Shown in pieces: positions 1 to 8,441 of a DNA stretch of 64,000 nt. The number at the start of each line of letters is the position of its first letter. The first letter of the stretch is position 1. Below the pieces are notes generated by a model. That model did no database searches, was not told the origin of the DNA, and was given only the letters and a program-made list of their open reading frames with translations. The DNA is taken from contig NZ_LITT01000062.1 of assembly GCF_001636845.1 (NCBI RefSeq), positions 203,442-267,441 on the forward strand. The letters run 5' to 3'. This DNA is from Clostridium ljungdahlii (GTDB lineage: Bacteria; Bacillota; Clostridia; Clostridiales; Clostridiaceae). Position numbers and translations under genes: made by a program.

Positions 1-648
1 GTTTTGACAGGTAGAGAAGTTCCATCAGGTGGATTGCCTGCAGATGTAGGTGCGGTTGTTCAAAATGTAGGTACATGCATAGCAATAAGTGATGCAGTGG
101 AGAGAGGAATTCCACTTATACAGAGGGTTACAACTATAAGTGGAGGTGCTATTAAAGAGCCTAAAAATATATTAGTTAGAATTGGAACTACGTTTAAAGA
201 TGCCATTGATTTTTGTGGAGGATTTAAGGAGGAACCAGTTAAAATAATCTCAGGTGGACCTATGATGGGATTTGCCCAATCAAATTTAGATATTCCAATA
301 ATGAAAGGTTCATCAGGAATACTTGGTTTAACTAAAAATGATATAAATGAAGGAAAAGAATCTTCTTGTATTAGATGTGGTAGATGCTTGAAAGCCTGTC
401 CTATGCACTTGAATCCAAGTATGTTAAGTATTCTTGGACAAAAAGATTTATATCAAGAGGCTAAGGAAGAATATAATCTTTTGGATTGCGTAGAATGTGG
501 CAGCTGTGTGTATGCATGTCCTGCTAAACGAAGAATTGTACAGTATATTAGATATTTAAAATCAGAAAATAAAGCTGCAGGGGCGCGGGAAAAAGCTAAA
601 GCAGATAAGGCTAAAGAAAAGAAAGAAAAAGAAGAAGTTTTAAAATAA
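1..648 (+). CDS. rnfC: RnfC, ferredoxin:NAD oxidoreductase subunit C (5'-truncated by window)
   Basis: This is the C-terminal half of RnfC, the peripheral subunit that binds FMN and NADH and passes electrons between NAD and the membrane part of the Rnf complex. The frame is open from base 1, so the true start lies upstream; about 216 residues remain of a family usually near 440. Two ferredoxin-type cysteine motifs, CIRCGRCLKACP and CVECGSCVYACP, bind two [4Fe-4S] clusters. The last ~25 residues are a Lys/Glu/Ala-rich tail. It is the first visible gene of rnfCDGEAB and ends 17 bases before rnfD. Confidence 0.97.
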   Translation, partial: VLTGREVPSGGLPADVGAVVQNVGTCIAISDAVERGIPLIQRVTTISGGAIKEPKNILVRIGTTFKDAIDFCGGFKEEPVKIISGGPMMGFAQSNLDIPIMKGSSGILGLTKNDINEGKESSCIRCGRCLKACPMHLNPSMLSILGQKDLYQEAKEEYNLLDCVECGSCVYACPAKRRIVQYIRYLKSENKAAGAREKAKADKAKEKKEKEEVLK

Positions 649-665
649 TAAAGGAGTGATAATAA

Positions 666-1661
666 ATGGCGGAAGCACAGATAAAGAAAAATATTTTTAC
701 TATTTCGTCATCACCTCATGTTCGTTGTGATGAATCTGTTTCTAAGATAATGTGGAGTGTCTGTTTAGCACTAACTCCAGCTGCGGTTTTTGGTGTATTT
801 AATTTTGGCATTCATGCTTTAGAAGTAATTATAACAGGAATTATAGCTGCTGTAGTTACGGAGTACTTTGTAGAAAAAGTTAGAAATAAACCTATAACTA
901 TTACAGATGGAAGTGCTTTTTTAACGGGACTTTTACTTTCTATGTGTTTACCTCCTGATATTCCACCTTATATGGTAGCTATAGGATCTTTTATAGCAAT
1001 AGCAATAGCTAAACATTCAATGGGAGGACTTGGTCAGAACATATTTAATCCAGCTCATATTGGAAGAGCTGCGCTAATGGTTTCCTGGCCTGTAGCAATG
1101 ACAACATGGTCAAAATTAAGTGCCAGTGGTGTAGATGCCGTAACAACGGCAACCCCTCTTGGAATTTTAAAGCTTCAAGGTTATTCAAAATTAGTTGAAA
1201 CTTTCGGAGGTCAGGGTGCACTTTACAAGGCAATGTTCTTAGGTACTAGAAATGGAAGTATAGGAGAAACTTCTACAATATTACTTGTTTTAGGTGGACT
1301 TTATCTCATATATAAAAAATATATTAACTGGCAAATTCCAGTAGTAATGATTGGTACTGTAGGAATACTTACTTGGGCTTTTGGAGGAACTACGGGACTT
1401 TTTACAGGAGATCCTGTATTTCATATGATGGCAGGTGGACTTGTAATAGGTGCTTTCTTCATGGCTACTGATATGGTAACAATTCCTATGACTATTAAAG
1501 GACAGGTTATTTTTGCATTAGGTGCAGGTGCACTAACATCGCTTATAAGATTAAAAGGCGGTTATCCAGAAGGCGTATGTTATTCAATATTGCTTATGAA
1601 TGCAGTTACTCCTCTAATAGATAAGTTTACACAGCCAGTTAAATTTGGGACAAGGAGGTAA
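666..1661 (+). CDS. rnfD: RnfD, membrane flavoprotein subunit
   Basis: RnfD is an integral membrane subunit of the Rnf complex and carries FMN bound covalently through a threonine phosphoester. The 331-residue protein has many hydrophobic segments (for example residues 33-62, 84-115, 200-225 and 245-275). The flavinylation site is visible as TATPL, with Thr163 the likely FMN attachment residue. The start ATG follows an AAGGAGTGATAA ribosome site. The stop codon lies inside the rnfG ribosome binding site, which indicates tight translational coupling. Family and order are as in clostridial rnfCDGEAB operons. Confidence 0.97.
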   Translation: MAEAQIKKNIFTISSSPHVRCDESVSKIMWSVCLALTPAAVFGVFNFGIHALEVIITGIIAAVVTEYFVEKVRNKPITITDGSAFLTGLLLSMCLPPDIPPYMVAIGSFIAIAIAKHSMGGLGQNIFNPAHIGRAALMVSWPVAMTTWSKLSASGVDAVTTATPLGILKLQGYSKLVETFGGQGALYKAMFLGTRNGSIGETSTILLVLGGLYLIYKKYINWQIPVVMIGTVGILTWAFGGTTGLFTGDPVFHMMAGGLVIGAFFMATDMVTIPMTIKGQVIFALGAGALTSLIRLKGGYPEGVCYSILLMNAVTPLIDKFTQPVKFGTRR

Positions 1662-1667
1662 GCTTTG

Positions 1668-2225
1668 ATGGCTAAAGATAAAGATCAAAATAGTATTTTT
1701 GCAATTACTAAGAACTTAACCATTACATGTTTTATATCTGGAATTATAATAGCTGCGGTTTATTATATAACATCACCAGTAGCAGCACAAAAACAGGTTC
1801 AAATACAAAATGATACCATGAGAGTTTTAGTCAATGATGCTGATAAATTTAGTAAAGTAAATGGTAAAAAGGATTGGTATGCAGCTCAAAAAGGAAACAA
1901 GACAATTGCATATGTTGTACCTGCAGAGAGTAAAGGTTACGGTGGAGCTATAGAGCTATTGGTAGCTGTTACTCCAGATGGAAAAGTAATAGATTTCAGT
2001 ATTGTATCTCATAATGAAACTCCAGGACTTGGAGCAAATGCTTCAAAGGATTCTTTTAGGGGACAGTTTAAGGATAAAAAGGCAGACGCATTAACAGTTG
2101 TAAAAGATAAGTCTAACACTAAAAACATTCAAGCTATGACAGGAGCTACAATTACGTCAAAAGCTGTAACTAAAGGAGTTAAAGAAGCTGTTGGGCAAGT
2201 TACTACGTTTACGGGAGGTAAGTAA
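1668..2225 (+). CDS. rnfG: RnfG, covalent-FMN electron carrier subunit
   Basis: RnfG has one N-terminal membrane anchor (about residues 15-37) and an extracytoplasmic FMN-binding domain. The flavinylation motif MTGATIT lies near residue 160; the last Thr of TGAT is the expected FMN-modified residue. I place the start at ATG 1668 because AAGGAGGT ends 8 bases upstream, although an in-frame TTG at 1665 is possible. The length of 185 residues is normal for the family. It takes electrons along the RnfC-D-G-E-A-B chain; an ApbE-type flavin transferase would be needed and is not in this window. Confidence 0.95.
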   Translation: MAKDKDQNSIFAITKNLTITCFISGIIIAAVYYITSPVAAQKQVQIQNDTMRVLVNDADKFSKVNGKKDWYAAQKGNKTIAYVVPAESKGYGGAIELLVAVTPDGKVIDFSIVSHNETPGLGANASKDSFRGQFKDKKADALTVVKDKSNTKNIQAMTGATITSKAVTKGVKEAVGQVTTFTGGK

Positions 2226-2227
2226 TT

Positions 2228-2869
2228 ATGAAGAATTTGTGGAATATATTTAAAAAAGGATTGATTGCAGAAAACCCCATATTCGTACTTGCACTTAGTT
2301 TGTGTCCAGCACTGGCAACTACAAGTACAGCTATAAACGGATTTACCATGGGGCTTTGTGTGTTATTTGTTATAACTTGTAATAATACTGTGGTTTCTAT
2401 AATTAAGAATGTTGTAAATCCTAAGGTACGTGTACCTGTATATATCACTTGTATAGCAACTATAGTTACAGTAGTGGAACTTGTTATGCAGGCTTATGCA
2501 CCTCTATTATATAAGCAATTGGGAATTTATTTAGCATTGGTAGTTGTATTTGCTATAATACTTGCTCGTGCAGAGACATTTGCATCCAAAAATCCTGTAG
2601 TTCCTTCTTTCTTTGATGGACTTGGAATGGGATGTGGATTTACCTTGGCACTTACTATAATAGGAATGATACGTGAATTATTTGGATCTGGAACTATATT
2701 TGGTGCTAATGTATTTGGTGCTTCATATAATCCAGCTTTGATTATGATACTTCCACCTGGAGGATTCATACTTATAGGATATTTAGTTGCTATAGTAAAA
2801 GTTTATAACCAACATATGGAGAAAATTAAAATGCAAAAATTAGAAAAAGCAAATGGAGGTGAAGCATAA
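2228..2869 (+). CDS. rnfE: RnfE, integral membrane subunit
   Basis: RnfE is one of the two homologous six-helix subunits (RnfA and RnfE) that form the core of the ion-translocating part of the Rnf complex. At 213 residues it is the normal length. It shows the family stretch MKNLWNIFKKGLIAENPIF and the conserved ENP near the N-terminus, followed by hydrophobic helices. It starts 2 bases after rnfG and its stop overlaps the rnfA start by one base, so translation is coupled through this part of the operon. Confidence 0.96.
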   Translation: MKNLWNIFKKGLIAENPIFVLALSLCPALATTSTAINGFTMGLCVLFVITCNNTVVSIIKNVVNPKVRVPVYITCIATIVTVVELVMQAYAPLLYKQLGIYLALVVVFAIILARAETFASKNPVVPSFFDGLGMGCGFTLALTIIGMIRELFGSGTIFGANVFGASYNPALIMILPPGGFILIGYLVAIVKVYNQHMEKIKMQKLEKANGGEA

Positions 2870-3450
2870 TGGCATCTTACCTTACTCTTTTCATAAGTGC
2901 AGTAGTTGTAAATAACTATGTTTTGACAAGGTTTTTGGGACTTTGTATATTCTTTGGAGTTTCTAAAAATTTAAATGCATCTGTAGGTATGGGTATGGCT
3001 GTTACTTCTGTTATTACTATGAGTTCAATATTGGCATGGGTAGTATATCATTTTGTACTTATACCATTTAATTTGACTTTCTTGAGGACAGTAGTTTTTG
3101 TACTTCTTATTGCCAGTTTTGTACAACTTTTGGAGACTATTATTAAAAAGCAGGCACCAGCCCTATATAATATGTGGGGAATATACCTTCTTTTAATAGC
3201 TACAAACTGTATTGTACTTGCTGTACCTATATTAAATGCCGATTCTAACTTTAATTTTTTACAGAGTGTTGTTAATGCAATAGGATCTGGATTAGGGTTT
3301 GCCATGGCTATAATTTTAATGGCAAGTCTTAGAGAAAAATTGAGATTAGCAGATGTGCCTAAACCATTAGAAGGTCTTGGAGTAGCTTTTATTTTAGCAG
3401 GAATGTTAGCTTTATCCTTCCTTGGTTTTTCAGGTATGATTTCTCTATAG
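2869..3450 (+). CDS. rnfA: RnfA, integral membrane subunit
   Basis: RnfA is a 193-residue protein with about six membrane helices and pairs with RnfE in inverted topology. The two share a central iron-sulfur centre in characterised Rnf and Nqr complexes. The N-terminal pattern VVNNYVLTRFLGLCIFFGVS contains the conserved cysteine that helps bind that centre. The reading frame overlaps the end of rnfE by one base (TAATG). No oddities are visible. Confidence 0.96.
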   Translation: MASYLTLFISAVVVNNYVLTRFLGLCIFFGVSKNLNASVGMGMAVTSVITMSSILAWVVYHFVLIPFNLTFLRTVVFVLLIASFVQLLETIIKKQAPALYNMWGIYLLLIATNCIVLAVPILNADSNFNFLQSVVNAIGSGLGFAMAIILMASLREKLRLADVPKPLEGLGVAFILAGMLALSFLGFSGMISL

Positions 3451-3465
3451 AAAGGAGCTAATAAA

Positions 3466-4320
3466 ATGAATACTGCAATTATGGTTTTAGTTGTAATGAC
3501 TATTATAGGTCTTATATTTGGACTTGTTCTAGCCTATGTAAATAAAAGATTCGCAATGGAAGTAAATCCACTTGTGGACTTAGTAGAAGATGTACTTCCA
3601 AAAGGCCAATGTGGAGGATGTGGATTTGCAGGATGTAAAGCTTATGCAGAAGCTGTTGTTTTAGATGAGAGTGTGCCACCAAATCTTTGTGTACCAGGAA
3701 AGGCAGCAGTTGCAGAACAGGTAGCAAAGCTAACTGGTAAATCTGCTCCACCTATTGAACCTAGAGTTGCACATGTAAGATGTGGTGGAGATTGTACAAA
3801 GGCAGTTAAAAATTTTGAATATGAAGGTATACATGATTGTGTAGCTGCAAATTTACTTGAAGGTGGACCTAAAGCCTGCAAATATGGATGTCTAGGATTT
3901 GGGACATGTGTAAAGAGTTGTCCTTTTGGAGCTATGGCAATGGGTTCAAATGGACTTCCAATAATTGATGCAGATATATGTACAGGTTGTGGTACCTGTG
4001 TAAGTGCGTGTCCAAAACAGGTACTTGGATTTAGACCTGTAGGTTCTAAAGTAATGGTTAACTGTAATTCTAGAAACAAAGGTGGAGCTGTACGTAAGGC
4101 GTGTAGTGTAGGATGTCTTGGATGCGGATTGTGCGCTAAAAATTGTCCAAATGATGCCATTAAAGTAGAGAACAATTTGGCAGTAGTAGACCAAAGTATT
4201 TGTGCATCATGCAGTGAAGCTACCTGTCTTGCTAAATGTCCTACAGGAGCTATTAAGGCTATTGTAAGTGGTATGGACTTACAACAGCAGAGCAAGAATG
4301 AAGCTGCTGCAAATTCATAA
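3466..4320 (+). CDS. rnfB: RnfB, multi-cluster ferredoxin-interacting subunit
   Basis: RnfB is the subunit that accepts electrons from reduced ferredoxin. One N-terminal membrane helix (residues 4-25) is followed by a first cluster motif C49GGCGFAGC57 with Cys75, as in the [4Fe-4S]-domain family. Later Cys-rich motifs around residues 138-152, 172-182, 213-227 and 246-258 can hold several more [4Fe-4S] clusters. The 284-residue length and extra clusters are typical of clostridial RnfB. It is the last gene of the operon, with a strong terminator about 55 bases downstream. Confidence 0.97.
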   Translation: MNTAIMVLVVMTIIGLIFGLVLAYVNKRFAMEVNPLVDLVEDVLPKGQCGGCGFAGCKAYAEAVVLDESVPPNLCVPGKAAVAEQVAKLTGKSAPPIEPRVAHVRCGGDCTKAVKNFEYEGIHDCVAANLLEGGPKACKYGCLGFGTCVKSCPFGAMAMGSNGLPIIDADICTGCGTCVSACPKQVLGFRPVGSKVMVNCNSRNKGGAVRKACSVGCLGCGLCAKNCPNDAIKVENNLAVVDQSICASCSEATCLAKCPTGAIKAIVSGMDLQQQSKNEAAANS

Positions 4321-4376
4321 TTGCAGTGGAGCAAAGTTTAAATTTGTTGATATTAATAATATAATTAGAGTAATAT

Positions 4377-4410
4377 AAAAAATGTGCTGCGATTTTGCAG
4401 CACATTTTTT
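4377..4410 (+). terminator. Rho-independent terminator of the rnf operon
   Basis: A perfect inverted repeat, ATGTGCTGC and GCAGCACAT with loop GATTTT, is flanked by an A-run on the left and a T-run on the right. It should therefore work for both strands. It lies directly after rnfB. Confidence 0.9.
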
Positions 4411-4459
4411 ATCCGATTGCTACCATTGCTAACACCCCTCATAGCACTTTGTGATAGGG

Positions 4460-4628
4460 AGGATAAGCACTGCTGCGCACCTGGATAAGTTCTTCCCTTA
4501 AAGGATAACGTATTCTAAGTGCTAAAGACACTAAGAATACTGTTAATAAGGTTCAAATGGAGAAAAGGTATTCCTTATAAGCAAACTCCACCTGAACCTA
4601 AGAATCACTTGATACCTATGGTGGAGTT
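4460..4628. repeat. Structured repeat, copy A (candidate ncRNA or mobile hairpin element)
   Basis: This fills the 306-base gap between rnfB and the convergent Gx-transporter gene. It shares TAAAGGATAACG (4499-4510) and two consecutive hairpins with a second copy at about 5680-5812. Hairpin 1 pairs 4510-4521 with 4529-4540. Hairpin 2 pairs 4550-4562 with 4586-4598. In addition, 4584-4592 (AACTCCACC) can pair with 4620-4628 (GGTGGAGTT), followed by a T-rich run, so two exclusive folds are possible. Stem positions differ from copy B in both partners at once, which argues for selection on structure. I do not recognise a named family. Confidence 0.5.
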
Positions 4629-5145
4629 ATTTATTTTTTAAATCTTTAAACATAGGAATTTTATATAAGTTATTAGTTAGGAATTTCACGCACCAACCTA
4701 TAAAGTATCCTGTGATTATAGCAGAGATTAAAAGCACTGGTAGATATATGTATATTCTAAAGTCTTGAATTACTATAGAAGCTACTAAAAGTTGACCTAT
4801 ATTGTGAAATATTGCCCCACATATGCTTATAGTCCATAGACTTAAGGAATCTTTAAAATATTTGTATAGAAAAATCATAACTATGTTACTTAAAATTCCT
4901 CCGGCTATGCTGAACATAAAGGTAGACATTGTTCCACCGAACATAGATCCTAGAAGCGTTCTTAAAAACATAATTAGTAAGGCTTCTTTCCATCCTATAA
5001 GTATAAGTGCAGCTAGGGAAATTGTATTTGCAAGTCCTAGCTTTATTCCGGGAAATAAAACGGGAACTTGAGCTTCTATTATGTATATGACTAAAGCCAT
5101 GCTTGTTAGAAAGCTTAAAAAAACCATTTTCCTTGTTTTATTCAT
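4627..5145 (-). CDS. Gx transporter family / heptaprenyl-diphosphate-synthase component I-like membrane protein
   Basis: This 172-residue, very hydrophobic protein has about five membrane segments. It contains the family features PGIKLGLANTISL and RTLLGSMFGG, which I recognise from the group annotated as heptaprenyl diphosphate synthase component I or Gx transporter. Its biochemical function is not established. In many Clostridia it lies beside Rnf and a NusG-domain-II protein, as here, so it may support quinone-like or flavin-related metabolism, but that is inference. It follows the NusG-like gene by 28 bases on the same strand, so the two are probably co-transcribed. Confidence 0.8.
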   Translation of the reverse strand: MNKTRKMVFLSFLTSMALVIYIIEAQVPVLFPGIKLGLANTISLAALILIGWKEALLIMFLRTLLGSMFGGTMSTFMFSIAGGILSNIVMIFLYKYFKDSLSLWTISICGAIFHNIGQLLVASIVIQDFRIYIYLPVLLISAIITGYFIGWCVKFLTNNLYKIPMFKDLKNK

Positions 5146-5173
5146 TAATCACACCTTGATTTTAAATATAATT

Positions 5174-5557
5174 TTAACTGGATATATCATCGTATTTAGA
5201 ATTATTTCCTTCTAGTTTAATTATTAATTTATGGGGAAGACATATAATACTTTGACCTGGTTCGGATATCCATCCGGTTTTTACACAAATTTTATCAGGG
5301 CAATCTGCGTCTTTTATGCGTATTTTACCATTTTCTATTTCTATCAAATTATAGTGAGATTTATTGTACTTTACTGTAAGTTCTTTTGTGTTTTTTACTT
5401 TAGTTAAGTCTATTGTATCTATAATTTTACCATCTTGCTTTATTACGGCTATTTTATGTGACCCCTTTACATATGAACGGTATATAAATACTCCAGCACA
5501 ACTTGCAATTATTAGTATTAAAATTAATACTGCAGCAATTTTATCTCCTTTTTTCAT
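5174..5557 (-). CDS. NusG domain II-containing exported/anchored protein
   Basis: An N-terminal membrane segment (about residues 6-26) is followed by a small beta-rich domain of the NusG-II type, with the family motif DCPDKICVKTGWIS and the terminal CLPHKLIIKL. At 127 residues it is typical. I choose ATG 5557 because GGAG lies just upstream of it; an in-frame ATG at 5572 would put that Shine-Dalgarno sequence inside the coding region. Such proteins often neighbour Rnf and Gx-transporter genes. The two conserved cysteines may be exposed outside the membrane. The function is not known. Confidence 0.85.
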   Translation of the reverse strand: MKKGDKIAAVLILILIIASCAGVFIYRSYVKGSHKIAVIKQDGKIIDTIDLTKVKNTKELTVKYNKSHYNLIEIENGKIRIKDADCPDKICVKTGWISEPGQSIICLPHKLIIKLEGNNSKYDDISS

Positions 5558-5679
5558 ATTAACACTCCTCATATGTTGTATAATTACAGAAAATTAAGTG
5601 ATGACCTATCTATGATTTTACTATAACAAAAGGTCATTTACAATGTTACTGTAATAAAAACTTAAATTTTAGTGTGATA

Positions 5680-5812
5680 AACATCTCTAGATAACGATAT
5701 TCTCTAAAGGATAACGCCTTCTAAGTGTTGAAGCACTAAGAAGCCTGTTAATAAGTATCAGATGGAGTTAAAACTCCATCTGATACTTAGAAATCTGTTT
5801 ATCTGTGGTTCT
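5680..5812. repeat. Structured repeat, copy B (candidate ncRNA or mobile hairpin element)
   Basis: This is the second copy of the element at 4460-4628, in the same orientation. It has TAAAGGATAACG at 5705-5716, hairpin 1 pairing 5718-5727 with 5734-5743, and hairpin 2 as a perfect 15-bp stem (5753-5767 with 5774-5788, loop TTAAAA). It is shorter on its 5' side than copy A. It lies between the NusG-II gene and the DUF4397 gene, upstream of the former on the minus strand. Confidence 0.5.
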
Positions 5813-5865
5813 GAAAAATTTTGTAGTTATGAGTAAAAAATTTAATATAAGCTTATATATTTTTT

Positions 5866-6531
5866 TTAATGTAAATAACTGTTGCCATCAAGGGGAATTA
5901 AAACCTGAAGTTTAGGATTACGTGATACATTACCTACGGCATATACGCTGTAAAATCTGTTTGGAATAATTCTGATATTTGGAATATGAAGAAGTTTTTT
6001 ACCGGAATCAGAGGTAAATACCTCAAGGGTGTATTTGCCAGGGCTTACAGGAAGATATCTGGTAACTCCTTTATAGGATACGTTTGGAAACAATACATTT
6101 CCATTAGGCAATTTTACATCTACACTAGGTGCGTCTGGGGAAAGATGAACAAATCTTATAAAAGCTTTACCTGATATCTTAGGGCGTCTTACATCTTCTA
6201 TAGGTAGTAAACCCATATTTGGATAATTGCCTATAGAAGACATAGTAAATATTTTTCCAGCAGGTATACGCAACCTTTTATCCAAAATAGGGTTTAAATT
6301 ATTTCCTGATGGAAATATTTTTATGTCGTATACCCCTGAAGGTACACTTACATAATCAGAGAAAGATTTATAGGTTAAATTTTTGAAGACACGTCTATCG
6401 TTTAAATACACATCTATTGCAGGAGAATTAGGACTAGCATTTAAAAACCTTATATAAGAAATAGGATCTATTTCAGGCATTCTGTAAAAACTTTCATAGC
6501 TGTAATAAGGGCAAATAAACATTACAGTCAC
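5866..6531 (-). CDS. DUF4397 domain protein (two tandem domains)
   Basis: The 221-residue protein has two tandem beta-sandwich domains of the DUF4397 type. The first begins near residue 26 (YIRFLNASPNSPAIDVYLN) and the second near residue 124 (FIRFVHLSPDAPSVDVKLP). The repeated pattern R-F-x-x-x-S-P-x-x-P-x-x-D-V is diagnostic. No clear signal peptide is visible, though family members are usually at the cell or spore surface. The N-terminus is rich in Tyr, Pro and Cys. The function is unknown. A lone gene with RBS AGGTGACTG. Confidence 0.85.
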   Translation of the reverse strand: MTVMFICPYYSYESFYRMPEIDPISYIRFLNASPNSPAIDVYLNDRRVFKNLTYKSFSDYVSVPSGVYDIKIFPSGNNLNPILDKRLRIPAGKIFTMSSIGNYPNMGLLPIEDVRRPKISGKAFIRFVHLSPDAPSVDVKLPNGNVLFPNVSYKGVTRYLPVSPGKYTLEVFTSDSGKKLLHIPNIRIIPNRFYSVYAVGNVSRNPKLQVLIPLDGNSYLH

Positions 6532-6599
6532 CTTTCATTAAATTGATACACTAATAATATATGTGTATTTTAGTATCTGTGATACAATAATAAAGTACT

Positions 6600-7079
6600 T
6601 TAATACTCATTGAAAATATATTTTCCCAAATAATATAAATTTAATGAAGCAGGTACTTTACTCATATCTATATAATCTACAGGATAATTTCCGTCCCAAG
6701 GATATATTGATAGATATTTTTCGTTATATACGTTTATCACCAGTTTTTCTTTATTAAAAGTAAAATAAATTATGTAGGCAGTTTTTTGTGGAAGGTCTTT
6801 TGGCTTATTTATAAAACTAGTCTTATTTAGATACTTTAACATGTTTTTTATATCTGTAATATTTTCATCCTTTAGTTCTGTTTCATTGTGAAAGTTATTT
6901 TCTTCTATAATGCATTTTAAAGAGGAAGACATAGTAAGATTTTTAGCAAGTAAATTGGTATAATAAAAGTTGTTAGGTTTTTTTGTAGAAAACATGTAAT
7001 TATCTAATTTATAACTGCATCCTGAAAATGCAATAATTATAATTAAAAGTGTACTTAAAAACATAAAAAATTTTTTCAT
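6600..7079 (-). CDS. Predicted lipoprotein, unknown function
   Basis: The N-terminus is a lipoprotein signal: MKKF, a hydrophobic run, then the lipobox FSGC with Cys21 as the expected lipidated residue. The remaining ~138 residues are charged, with several Tyr and Asn, and match no family that I recognise. The gene is preceded by AGGTGATATAA, a good ribosome site, and stands alone, divergent from the HAD phosphatase. The protein should be anchored on the outer face of the membrane. Confidence 0.75.
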   Translation of the reverse strand: MKKFFMFLSTLLIIIIAFSGCSYKLDNYMFSTKKPNNFYYTNLLAKNLTMSSSLKCIIEENNFHNETELKDENITDIKNMLKYLNKTSFINKPKDLPQKTAYIIYFTFNKEKLVINVYNEKYLSIYPWDGNYPVDYIDMSKVPASLNLYYLGKYIFNEY

Positions 7080-7206
7080 TTATATCACCTGACAAAAGTA
7101 TTCTAGATAAAGTTATGTTTGTATTTTGCAGTTTATACCATATAAGATAAAAATTAAAGAATTATATAAAAAAATTTTGATAGTTAAAAGGAGAGATGGG
7201 ATACCA

Positions 7207-8028
7207 ATGAATTATAAAATCATTGCAATGGATATGGATGGTACGCTTTTAAATGATGATAAATCTATATCCAAATATAATAAAGAAATGATACATAAAG
7301 CGATAAAATCAGGTGTTAAGGTGGTTATATCGTCTGGCAGACTTCCTGTAACATTAGGATTTTATATAGATACAGTATTTAAAAATCAGCCGGTAATATG
7401 CTGTAATGGGGCTATAATATTGGATGAAAATAAAAATATTATAAAATCCAATTTATTAGACAAAGAAGCTATTTTAAAAGTTATAGACATTTTAAGAGAA
7501 AAGAAGGATACATATTATCATTTTTACAGTGATAATATACTATATAGTGAAAGAGTTAGCCATGCTACAAGAAGGTTTTATAAATTTAATGAGAATATGG
7601 ATAAAGATTTTAGACTTGAAATAAAGATTATAAAAGATTCTAAAGAGTTCATACAAAACAATGGTTCAGGTATAAATAAAATAGTAGTAATAGATGAGGA
7701 CATAGATTATTTAAATGAGTTGAGGGAAAAGATAAATAAAGTATCTAAAATTGATACTACAAAATCAGATATACATAACATTGAAATAATCAGTAAAGGT
7801 GTTTCTAAGGGGAGTGGATTGAAGTTCTTGGCAGATTATTATCACATACCTATAAATGAATGTATAGCTGTGGGAAATGATGAAAATGATGAAAGTATGA
7901 TAAAAGAAGCAGGTCTTGGAATTGCTGTAGCTAATGCCAGGGAATTTTTGAAAAAATCTGCAGGTTATGTCACAGAAAAGGATAATAATAATGGAGCAAT
8001 AGGGGAAATTATAAAAAAGTTTATCTGA
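7207..8028 (+). CDS. Cof-type HAD-IIB family phosphatase
   Basis: This is a haloacid-dehalogenase-superfamily sugar-phosphate-type phosphatase. Motif I is MDMDGTLLNDD with the nucleophile Asp near residue 10. Motif II is ISSGR, motif III includes the Lys of SKGSGLKFL, and motif IV is VGNDENDESM. The cap is the C2B type, and 273 residues is normal. I place the start at ATG 7207, behind AAAGGAGAG; the upstream in-frame extension to 7126 lacks a ribosome site. The substrate cannot be read from sequence; it is probably a sugar phosphate or flavin-type phosphate. Confidence 0.9.
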   Translation: MNYKIIAMDMDGTLLNDDKSISKYNKEMIHKAIKSGVKVVISSGRLPVTLGFYIDTVFKNQPVICCNGAIILDENKNIIKSNLLDKEAILKVIDILREKKDTYYHFYSDNILYSERVSHATRRFYKFNENMDKDFRLEIKIIKDSKEFIQNNGSGINKIVVIDEDIDYLNELREKINKVSKIDTTKSDIHNIEIISKGVSKGSGLKFLADYYHIPINECIAVGNDENDESMIKEAGLGIAVANAREFLKKSAGYVTEKDNNNGAIGEIIKKFI

Positions 8029-8168
8029 AGGTTATAATATGATTGACATTAAACTAAAAATGTAATTTTATTTAATATAGGTTTACTCAACTTTCACAGT
8101 TTAAAAAAATTTTATATGTGCGAAAGATAAGAGGTTTATTATTCTGAATTGTATTAGGGGTGATATTT

Positions 8169-8429
8169 TTGGAAGAAAAAAAACAAATTCAAACTAGATT
8201 GAAGAAGATAGAGGGACAGATAAAGGGTATTGAAAAAATGATTGAAAATGATATGTGTTGTAATGATGTTTTAATACAAATTGCAGCAGTTAGAGCTGCA
8301 GTTAACAAAGTGGGTGGAATGATTATACGAAATTATGCCAAAACATGTCTTTTTGAAGAAGGGGACACAAACTGTAAAAATGATAAAATAGAATCTTTAG
8401 TATCAACCCTCACTATGTTTTTAAAATAG
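8169..8429 (+). CDS. CsoR/FrmR/CstR-family (DUF156) transcriptional regulator
   Basis: This is a small all-helical repressor of the metal- and sulfur-sensing family that binds DNA as a tetramer. The family pattern KIEGQIKGIEKMIE...CNDVLIQIAAVRAAVNKV is clear. The two sensor cysteines are present, spaced 29 residues apart as in CsoR. The residue four before the second Cys, His in copper sensors, is Tyr here (NYAKTC). That fits a persulfide sensor such as CstR, or another ligand, better than copper. I prefer the TTG start at 8169 with AGGGGTG upstream; GTG 8160 is the alternative. No target gene is adjacent on the same strand. Confidence 0.88.
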   Translation: MEEKKQIQTRLKKIEGQIKGIEKMIENDMCCNDVLIQIAAVRAAVNKVGGMIIRNYAKTCLFEEGDTNCKNDKIESLVSTLTMFLK

Positions 8430-8441
8430 AGATAGCTATAT

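Noticed and set aside
3642..4334. 230-codon minus-strand frame opposite rnfB
   Set aside because: It lies antisense to a clearly conserved Fe-S protein, shows no family features and has no ribosome binding site.
4321..5865. CRISPR array formed by the repeated blocks near rnf
   Set aside because: Only two diverged copies more than 1 kb apart with genes in between, no regular spacers and no cas genes.
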